This document shows positions 1 through 3,930 of a stretch of DNA of 8,671 bases, in pieces (positions within the stretch are counted from its first letter, which is position 1; every line of letters begins with the position of its first letter). This DNA is from Gemmatimonadota bacterium (lineage in GTDB: Bacteria; Gemmatimonadota; Gemmatimonadetes; Palauibacterales; Palauibacteraceae): positions 1-8,671 of the forward strand of contig JAMJQV010000119.1 in the NCBI GenBank assembly GCA_023554435.1. Reading direction: 5' to 3'. The translations under genes were made by a program, and so were the position numbers. The notes below the pieces were generated by a model. That model did no database searches, had not been told where the DNA came from, and worked only from the letters and a program-made list of their open reading frames with translations.

Positions 1-367
1 TGGTTTTCCCGATGGAATCGTGGTCAACGTGACGAAGGAGAGCATCTGGGTCCGTGAAGGGATTCTGCCCGATTACCCGAACGCCAGATCGCCGCAGTTC
101 GACTTCACGAACGGTCAGTTGATCGTGCCGCACCCGCCCACAAGCCGCGAGGAGATCCAGAACGCCTGGATTCGAGAGCAGCAGCTCGATCCGACGGTCT
201 ATTATCCCGAGGACTACATGCCGGAGTTACTGGAGGACTGGCCGGTCGAAGGAGACCTCGTGGTTCCCGTCGAGGTGCTTCCCGAGAAGCTCAAGGAGAG
301 CATGGGAGCGGAGTGGCGTCTGCAAGAGAAGAACCGCAAAGCGCGTGAAGAAGGGTCTAAGGAGTAA
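1..367 (+). CDS. Unrecognised protein, 3' part only (runs off left edge)
   Basis: The reading frame is open from base 2 to a TAA at 365-367, giving about 121 residues. The frame has no stop before the edge, so the true start is probably outside the window. A GTG at 20-22 is possible but has no ribosome-binding site in front of it. I do not recognise the family. The visible part has no membrane segment and no signal peptide. It is rich in Pro, Glu and Tyr, with short patches such as VYYPEDYMPELLEDWP and a strongly charged tail (KNRKAREEGSKE), which suggests the soluble C-terminal region of a larger protein. Codon use matches its neighbours (G/C at third positions). A strong hairpin begins 17 bases after the stop and probably marks the transcript end. 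That this is a real gene is fairly sure; its function is unknown. Confidence 0.7.
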   Translation, partial: GFPDGIVVNVTKESIWVREGILPDYPNARSPQFDFTNGQLIVPHPPTSREEIQNAWIREQQLDPTVYYPEDYMPELLEDWPVEGDLVVPVEVLPEKLKESMGAEWRLQEKNRKAREEGSKE

Positions 368-384
368 CGAGACTCGGCACGCGG

Positions 385-417
385 GGCGCACCGGTCATGC
401 TCGGTGACCGGTGCGCC
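385..417 (+). terminator. Perfect 13-bp hairpin after first gene, no U-tract
   Basis: GGCGCACCGGTCA (385-397) and TGACCGGTGCGCC (405-417) are exact reverse complements around a 7-base loop. A further G-T wobble is possible at 384/418. It lies 17 bases after the stop of the first gene, the usual place for a terminator or an mRNA 3'-end stabiliser. The bases after it (TGTACCCCAG) are not T-rich, so classical Rho-independent termination is not fully supported. Confidence 0.5.
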
Positions 418-450
418 TGTACCCCAGTTCGTACCCTGACTATGGGTACA
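418..450. repeat. GTACCC direct repeat with one shared GGGTAC partner
   Basis: GTACCC occurs at 419-424 and again at 431-436. A single complementary GGGTAC lies at 444-449. The near copy can form a 6-bp stem with a 7-base loop. The far copy, as TGTACCC (418-424) with GGGTACA (444-450), can form a 7-bp stem with a 19-base loop. The two folds exclude each other. It begins directly after the strong hairpin at 385-417. It could be chance in GC-rich spacer. From 451 to about 651 I see only a weak GGGAA/TTCCC fold (487-514) and no convincing gene or promoter. Confidence 0.3.
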
Positions 451-663
451 GATTGCCTGAGAGCAACTGCACCCCAAAATGCACCCGGGAAAGGTCCGCC
501 GACCGGAGCTTCCCCACGTCCGTCTGAGGCGTGTCGCGGCTAAGCCACAGTTGACGGAATCTGAATCTGGCCCCACTGTCGTGCAGTTGCAGTCCCCCCA
601 ACCCACAGCTTCAGCCGGACCCCCCCTGCTGGCCGATGTATCCCTTGGTCCAGGAGGTGCCCG

Positions 664-1182
664 ATGCGCAAGCTACAGCTGTTATCAGTATTACTTCTCG
701 CCCCGCTGGTGGCCCTGGGCATTTATGCATGCGATCAGGCTGCTCCCGCGGAGCCGGAGACGAGCGGTCCTGGTCCAGCGAATCGGGATCTCGTGACCAG
801 TATGGCTTACGGCGGCAATCCGCTCGTTGGCGCGTGGCGGGCGACGAGCTTGATCGTGGGAAACGACGAGACACCCGTTGGAGACTATCAGTACGTCATG
901 ATCCTCAAGGCTGACGGAACGTTCTCAAGCTCCGTTGGCAACGACAACGCTGCCGACCCCGCACTATGCAAAGACCCGCCGCAGTCCAGTTGCTCATGGG
1001 ATGGTACGTACACTTCCACGCTCACTACCCTCACGGTTGATGACCGCAACCACCCCGATCCCGACGAGCGCAGTATCGATACCATCTTGTACGTGCGCTG
1101 CGGCGGGAAGCTGATATGGACGGGCGAAGAGGACCTGGGGGGTATGCAGCTTGTATTCAGGAGGATCGGCCGCGGACAGTGA
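664..1182 (+). CDS. Lipoprotein with lipocalin-like beta-rich domain
   Basis: The 172-residue protein starts at an ATG preceded by AGGAGGT (652-658) at a good distance (5 bases). Residues 1-22 form a lipoprotein signal: positive MRK, a hydrophobic Leu/Val core, then I-Y-A-C with the lipidated Cys at 23. A short Pro/Ala/Gly linker follows. The body (about 53-167) opens with LVGAWRATS and continues with alternating hydrophobic strands (YVMILKADGTFS, TYTSTLTTLTV, MQLVFRRI). This is the pattern of small lipocalin-like domains in which a WxA/W motif starts a beta barrel. Cys102, Cys110 and Cys146 could form a disulfide in the periplasm. No Asp follows at +2 in a way that decides inner versus outer membrane with confidence (the +2 residue is Asp24, which in E. 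coli favours inner-membrane retention; the rule may not hold here). Ligand and role are unknown. It stands alone, convergent with the CDGSH gene. Confidence 0.8.
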   Translation: MRKLQLLSVLLLAPLVALGIYACDQAAPAEPETSGPGPANRDLVTSMAYGGNPLVGAWRATSLIVGNDETPVGDYQYVMILKADGTFSSSVGNDNAADPALCKDPPQSSCSWDGTYTSTLTTLTVDDRNHPDPDERSIDTILYVRCGGKLIWTGEEDLGGMQLVFRRIGRGQ

Positions 1183-1208
1183 GTCTATCCCGACTCAGGA
1201 ACCGAAAA

Positions 1209-1255
1209 CGGACCCTGCACTACCGGTCACGTCGGTTGGCCAGTGCACCTGTCCG
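1209..1255. terminator. Interrupted hairpin between convergent genes
   Basis: CGGAC (1209-1213) pairs with GTCCG (1251-1255), and TGCACT (1216-1221) pairs with AGTGCA (1242-1247), separated by a small 2/3-base internal loop and closed by a 20-base loop. It lies between the stop of the lipoprotein (1182) and the stop of the oppositely oriented CDGSH gene (1310), where a shared terminator would be expected. Neither side has a T-run, so it is a weak candidate. Confidence 0.3.
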
Positions 1256-1309
1256 GGTTGGTACGCCTACTACCGGCTACGTCCACGTCAGGCAGTGAAT
1301 CAGAGAGAG

Positions 1310-1552
1310 TCAGCCGAGGTTTGCGTGGCTTCCGTCACAGAAGGGGCCATTCCCCGTGTGCTTGCAGCCGCACAAGTAGGCCGTCTTCGCTTCTTCTGCC
1401 GTGAATACTCTGGGCATGAGCCCGGTTCCTTTGTGCGAACCATCACAGAAAGGTTGAATTGACGACTCTCCGCAGGCGCACCAGGCGTACCTCTTTCCCT
1501 CCTCGAGATCGATGGGGTAGGGTGCCTTCTGAGCGATCTTGGGTTCGGACAT
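1310..1552 (-). CDS. Tandem CDGSH iron-sulfur domain protein
   Basis: This 80-residue protein carries two copies of the CDGSH signature, C-x-C-x8-C-D-G-S-H. The ligands are Cys25, Cys27, Cys36 and His40 in the first copy and Cys61, Cys63, Cys72 and His76 in the second. In the CDGSH (mitoNEET-like) family each motif holds a [2Fe-2S] cluster with three Cys and one His ligand. Such clusters are redox-active and somewhat labile, and are linked to electron or cluster transfer. No signal peptide or membrane anchor is present, so it is probably cytosolic. The length is normal for bacterial double-CDGSH proteins, which fold as one chain in place of the dimer formed by single-motif members. The ATG is preceded by AAGGAGA (minus strand, 1563-1557) four bases away. 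All eight ligands are intact. The partner and exact function cannot be read from the neighbours. Confidence 0.95.
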   Translation of the reverse strand: MSEPKIAQKAPYPIDLEEGKRYAWCACGESSIQPFCDGSHKGTGLMPRVFTAEEAKTAYLCGCKHTGNGPFCDGSHANLG

Positions 1553-1616
1553 GGGGTCTCCTTGCTACATATCGCATACGGGTCAATGGTTGCGCATGTG
1601 ACGCTCCCGCAGCGAG

Positions 1617-1645
1617 ATCATACTGCGTTTGATGGAACCAAACAA
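1617..1645 (-). promoter_or_regulatory. Candidate promoter of the CDGSH gene
   Basis: On the minus strand TTGTTT (1645-1640) and TATGAT (1622-1617) are separated by exactly 17 bases. The -10 box matches the sigma-70 consensus at 5 of 6 positions; the -35 only at TTG. The leader would be about 60 bases. It lies just downstream of a hairpin that may end the upstream operon, which fits an independent transcript. Confidence 0.35.
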
Positions 1646-1654
1646 AGGGCAAGA

Positions 1655-1681
1655 GGGGGCCGCGCACACGGCACGGCCCCC
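1655..1681 (-). terminator. GC hairpin likely ending the leftward membrane-protein unit
   Basis: GGGGGCCG (1655-1662) and CGGCCCCC (1674-1681) form an 8-bp stem with an 11-base loop. Read on the minus strand the stem is followed by TCTTGCCCTTTGTTTGG, which is T-rich for this GC-rich DNA. It lies about 80 bases after the stop of the PspB-like gene (1762), in the right orientation to stop that transcript. Confidence 0.5.
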
Positions 1682-1690
1682 CCACCAGAC

Positions 1691-1720
1691 GTCGACTGGG
1701 CCTGACCAGCGTCAGTCGAC
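1691..1720. repeat. Perfect 8-bp inverted repeat
   Basis: GTCGACTG (1691-1698) and CAGTCGAC (1713-1720) are exact reverse complements around 14 bases that themselves hold a partial CTGG/CCAG pairing. It sits in the spacer between the PspB-like gene and the terminator hairpin at 1655-1681. It could be a second 3'-end stem-loop or a protein site; there is no T-run. Confidence 0.35.
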
Positions 1721-1761
1721 CGCCGGAACCGCCTGGATCTCTCCGGGTCCGTCAAGTGAAC

Positions 1762-2040
1762 TCAAGCCTCTGGTCCAGACTCGCCGTTCGGAGGGCTGGG
1801 AAGCTGAGTCGCAATCTCAGGCTTTCGCAGTTCTCGAAAGAAGCTGATCTCCTCCTCGAGGCGCGCGATCTGGGCTTCAAGTCGGAGGTGGTCTTCCTCC
1901 AACTGGCCAATGCGCGGGTCGTCGGCCGGCGCCGCGAGCTTGCTCGCTCGCATCTTGAACAGGCCCGAAAGAACAATCGAGCCCCAGACACCGCCTGTGA
2001 CGATGACCGTGAGGACGAGAGCGATCAACCACAACTCCAT
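1762..2040 (-). CDS. PspB-like small membrane protein with coiled coil
   Basis: I place the start at the ATG at 2040-2038 (MELWLIALV, 92 residues) because AGGAG (minus strand, 2051-2047) lies six bases before it. The frame stays open to 2127, but that extension has no ribosome-binding site and reads like non-coding sequence. Residues 4-27 form one membrane helix. After a short basic stretch (KMRASK), residues 44-72 form a clear heptad-type coiled coil of alternating Glu/Arg and Leu/Ile. The tail is Pro/Gly-rich. This layout (short N-terminal helix, then cytoplasmic coiled coil with repeated LEE/RLE) is that of phage-shock protein PspB and of similar small proteins. Sequence identity to true PspB cannot be judged here, and no pspA or pspC is nearby, so membrane-stress signalling is only a guess. 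It lies 109 bases after the pilin-like gene in the same direction. Confidence 0.75.
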   Translation of the reverse strand: MELWLIALVLTVIVTGGVWGSIVLSGLFKMRASKLAAPADDPRIGQLEEDHLRLEAQIARLEEEISFFRELRKPEIATQLPSPPNGESGPEA

Positions 2041-2149
2041 GGGCCTCTCCTGACGATCTTCGGTGGCCTTTGCAGCACAGGCCCTGAAGCTGGCGGCGAC
2101 CGTTGGTTGTGTCCAGCAGCGGACCATTCAGATCCCGGCCGCCGGCCGA

Positions 2150-2581
2150 TCAAGGACCGCCCCCGCCGGACTTCGCTGACGACTTCGGACTCAGTTCGAA
2201 GCAATGGCTTCCCCCGGAGTGACTCCAGAAGTCCGCGGTTGCCCGACGCAAAGGCCGCGACTTGCCATCAAAGACCGCGCAAAGATGGTAGGTGTCCTCA
2301 CTGAGGATGGCATACTCGTATGCTTCGGCGGAGCCCGGGTCGAGCGTGTTGACTCGCGTCCTCGGCTCGCGCGCCAGGTCCTCGAGCCCCGCGGGGAGCC
2401 GCTCGTGGTCCTTCCAGAACCGATCGACCGCCCGCATGATGCCCTGCAGGTCTTCGACGCGCTCGTCGTCGAGGCGCTCGATCCGACCGCTCGCCGGACC
2501 GCCCACCAGAATCACGCCGGCAACGATCGAACCCAGGACCACCACGCTGGCGATCGACAGCACGGCCTTCCCGCCGCTCAT
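2150..2581 (-). CDS. Single-helix membrane protein with pilin-like soluble domain
   Basis: The 143-residue protein has an N-terminal membrane helix (about 6-28) and a soluble part outside it. The soluble part starts with an amphipathic helix (RVEDLQGIMRAVDRFWKDH), then RLPAGLEDLA, a DPGSAEAYEY patch, a beta segment (TYHLCAVF), and ends in a Gly/Ser/Pro tail. A helix with RVxDLxxIxxAVxxFWxxHxRLPxxLxxL followed by DPxTGxxYEY is typical of type II secretion/type IV pilin-like domains (GspG fold). There is no pilin prepilin-peptidase site before the helix, so it is more likely a fixed membrane protein than a secreted pilin. Cys101 and Cys127 may pair. Its ATG overlaps the stop of the DUF5671 gene (ATGA, 2581-2578), with ACCTCC at 2588-2593 as the complement of its GGAGGT ribosome-binding site. 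The two are therefore translationally coupled and probably act together. Confidence 0.8.
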   Translation of the reverse strand: MSGGKAVLSIASVVVLGSIVAGVILVGGPASGRIERLDDERVEDLQGIMRAVDRFWKDHERLPAGLEDLAREPRTRVNTLDPGSAEAYEYAILSEDTYHLCAVFDGKSRPLRRATADFWSHSGGSHCFELSPKSSAKSGGGGP

Positions 2582-3225
2582 GCGGCCACCTCCAGCTCGT
2601 CACGCCTCAGGTCCCGCAGATAGTGAGTGAAGATCGCCCCGGAGATGCCTCCGATCGTCAGCGCCTTGAGCATGAACCGGGTGGTGGTCTCACCGCTGAG
2701 CAGGTTGTACACGACCGCCGTGGCATCACCGATGATCACGCTCACCGCGATCGCCAGCGTGAGGTACGTGAGCCATCGCCGCACCGGAGAAATTCGCTGC
2801 AGCGGCGAGCCGGCGACCTCCCGTCCCACGGTCCATGCGGTGAACAGAAACACGGGAGCCGCTACGACGAGCGACGCGATCGCCCATCGCGTGGTCTCCG
2901 GGATCGCATCGACGAACTCCTGCGGCCAGGATGCGTCCGGGAACCCGAGATTGATGAGCTGGAAGAGAAGGGTGCCGAGACTGTATGCACTGACGTAGAG
3001 CGTGCCGAACAGGACCAGGTACAGAAAGGCCTCCCTCGCCGACAGCGAGGGCCTCGGGCGTGGGACGGCGAGCGGCAGGTCGACGGCTGCGAAACCACGG
3101 AGCGCCGCCTCGACCTCCTTCTCGGGCCAGCCCGCCTGGCTGAGTGCGTCCTGGATCGCGTCGCGTCCCACGCCGCGGTTCAGGGCTTCCCGGATGAATC
3201 CGCTCAGGTCTTCGTTGACGGCCAT
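2578..3225 (-). CDS. DUF5671-type four-helix membrane protein
   Basis: I choose the ATG at 3225-3223 (215 residues, MAVNEDLSGF). GGAGG (minus strand, 3237-3233) lies seven bases before it; the longer frame to 3270 would start inside the operator. Residues 1-47 form a soluble helical domain (LSGFIREALNRGVGRDAIQDAL, split here by GWPEKEVEAAL), like the UBA/short-helix domains that often precede this membrane region. A Pro-rich linker (48-60) leads to about four membrane helices (66-90, 112-132, 150-175, 185-203). The family match is DUF5671, whose function is unknown. LYVSAYSLGTLLFQLIN in helix 1 and TTRFMLKALTIGGISGAIFTHY in the last helix are the most family-like parts (the second is quoted by position: about 181-202). 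It is the first gene of a leftward unit, divergent from a TetR gene, with a strong promoter inside paired operators. That suggests a repressed, inducible membrane module. Confidence 0.85.
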   Translation of the reverse strand: MAVNEDLSGFIREALNRGVGRDAIQDALSQAGWPEKEVEAALRGFAAVDLPLAVPRPRPSLSAREAFLYLVLFGTLYVSAYSLGTLLFQLINLGFPDASWPQEFVDAIPETTRWAIASLVVAAPVFLFTAWTVGREVAGSPLQRISPVRRWLTYLTLAIAVSVIIGDATAVVYNLLSGETTTRFMLKALTIGGISGAIFTHYLRDLRRDELEVAA

Positions 3226-3249
3226 GATTCGTCCTCCGGTTCCAGATCG

Positions 3250-3272
3250 GTATGTTAACGATGTCAACATAC
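3250..3272. promoter_or_regulatory. Operator palindrome 1 (10-3-10)
   Basis: GTATGTTAAC (3250-3259), GAT, GTCAACATAC (3263-3272): inverted arms of 10 bases with one mismatch. It covers the predicted transcription start of the leftward DUF5671 transcript. Its core, TGTTAAC-N3-GTCAACA, is the same as palindrome 2 apart from one base, so both are probably bound by the same dimer, most simply the adjacent TetR protein. Confidence 0.75.
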
Positions 3273-3300
3273 AGTATACGGATTATGTTGACGCTGTCAA
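3273..3300 (-). promoter_or_regulatory. Promoter of the DUF5671 unit
   Basis: On the minus strand a perfect TTGACA (3300-3295) and TATACT (3278-3273, 5 of 6 matches) are 16 bases apart. The start would be near 3266, leaving a leader of about 41 bases that contains GGAGG. The -35 box lies in palindrome 2 and the start point in palindrome 1, so a bound repressor would block RNA polymerase. Confidence 0.65.
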
Positions 3301-3302
3301 CA
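3286..3302. promoter_or_regulatory. Operator palindrome 2 (perfect 7-3-7)
   Basis: TGTTGAC (3286-3292), GCT, GTCAACA (3296-3302): a perfect inverted repeat. Its two arms hold the -35 boxes of both divergent promoters: TTGACG on + (3288-3293) and TTGACA on - (3300-3295). Its centre is 33 bp from that of palindrome 1, about three helical turns, placing both sites on the same DNA face. Confidence 0.75.
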
Positions 3303-3316
3303 CCCGGTGCTACATT
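3288..3316 (+). promoter_or_regulatory. Promoter of the TetR gene, start at or near the ATG
   Basis: TTGACG (3288-3293) and TACATT (3311-3316) are exactly 17 bases apart. Only six bases separate the -10 box from the ATG at 3323, so transcription would begin at or within a base or two of the A of the start codon. No Shine-Dalgarno sequence of use precedes the gene (only TGGA close by). Both points suggest a leaderless mRNA. Confidence 0.55.
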
Positions 3317-3322
3317 GGACGT

Positions 3323-3925
3323 ATGAACAAGCCAGACCGCGCCTATCACCACGGAGACCTTCGGACGGCGTTGCTCGACGAAGCGGCGGCCATGATCGCC
3401 GAGGGGGGCACCGATAGCGTGACCATGCGAGCCCTGGGCGAGCGGCTCGGCGTGTCGCGCGCGGCAGCATACCGGCACTTCGAGGACAAGACCGCTCTAC
3501 TGGTTGCTGTAGCGGCAGCCGGCTTCCGCCGCCTCAACGAACGCCTTCAGGACATCGGGGCGGGTGCCCCGAGCTCGAGCCTGGAGCGGGCCCGGCGCAT
3601 GGGAGAGGCATACGTGCGCTTCGCGCTCGAGAACCCGGCCCACTACCGCCTCATGTACGGCAGGGAGGCGATGGGTCGTCAGAACCTGCCCAAGCTGCGG
3701 GAAGCGGGGAGTGAACTGTTCGAGCAGCTGGTCGAAGTCATACGGGCGTACCAGGAGAGCGGCGGGATCAAGCGCGAGGATCCCCGCGCGCAGGCCTACG
3801 TGGCCTGGAGCGCGGTGCATGGACTGGCATCGCTATTGATCGAAGGACAGATCATGTCCTCGGTCGACGTGGACGCGCTGATCCGGCAGACCACCCAGAC
3901 CGTACTGGACGGCATGCGCGCCTGA
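3323..3925 (+). CDS. TetR/AcrR-family repressor with WHG-type C-terminal domain
   Basis: The 200-residue protein has the TetR layout and usual length. Residues about 8-55 are the DNA-binding domain: a first helix (LRTALLDEAAAMIAEGG), then the helix-turn-helix at 33-52 (MRALGERLGVSRAAAYRHF) with the typical YRHFEDKTALL ending. Residues from about 85 form the all-helical ligand/dimer domain. FALENPAHYRLMYG (100-113) and WSAVHGLASLLIEG (162-175) are the marks of the WHG (TetR_C_33) subgroup; its ligands are small, mostly hydrophobic molecules but cannot be named here. The frame continues upstream to 3002, but that part is a shadow of the opposite gene, and ATG 3323 gives the standard N-terminus. 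It likely represses itself and the divergent DUF5671 unit through the two palindromes at 3250-3302. It ends five bases from the stop of the convergent TPR gene. Confidence 0.93.
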   Translation: MNKPDRAYHHGDLRTALLDEAAAMIAEGGTDSVTMRALGERLGVSRAAAYRHFEDKTALLVAVAAAGFRRLNERLQDIGAGAPSSSLERARRMGEAYVRFALENPAHYRLMYGREAMGRQNLPKLREAGSELFEQLVEVIRAYQESGGIKREDPRAQAYVAWSAVHGLASLLIEGQIMSSVDVDALIRQTTQTVLDGMRA

Positions 3926-3930
3926 CGGCT

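Noticed and set aside
551..579. Promoter for the lipoprotein at 664 from TTGACG (551-556)
   Set aside because: The -35 is good, but at 17 bases the -10 position reads CACTGT, only two matches, so I do not annotate it.
479..796. Open frame of 105 codons on + upstream of the lipocalin-like lipoprotein
   Set aside because: It has no ribosome-binding site, its composition is Arg/Pro/Ser-rich like random GC-rich DNA, and it overlaps the well-supported lipoprotein start at 664.
2041..2127. 29-residue N-terminal extension of the PspB-like protein from ATG 2127
   Set aside because: No ribosome-binding site; the internal ATG at 2040 has AGGAG at correct spacing and starts directly at the membrane helix.
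2204..3258. Several + strand frames of 100-200 codons opposite the DUF5671 and pilin-like genes
   Set aside because: They are Arg-rich shadows without starts or domains; the minus-strand proteins have clean membrane helices, ATGA coupling and ribosome-binding sites.
3002..3322. Longer start for the TetR protein, using the open frame from 3002
   Set aside because: The extra 107 residues are antisense to the DUF5671 gene and cross the operator region; TetR proteins begin a few residues before the helix-turn-helix domain, as from ATG 3323.
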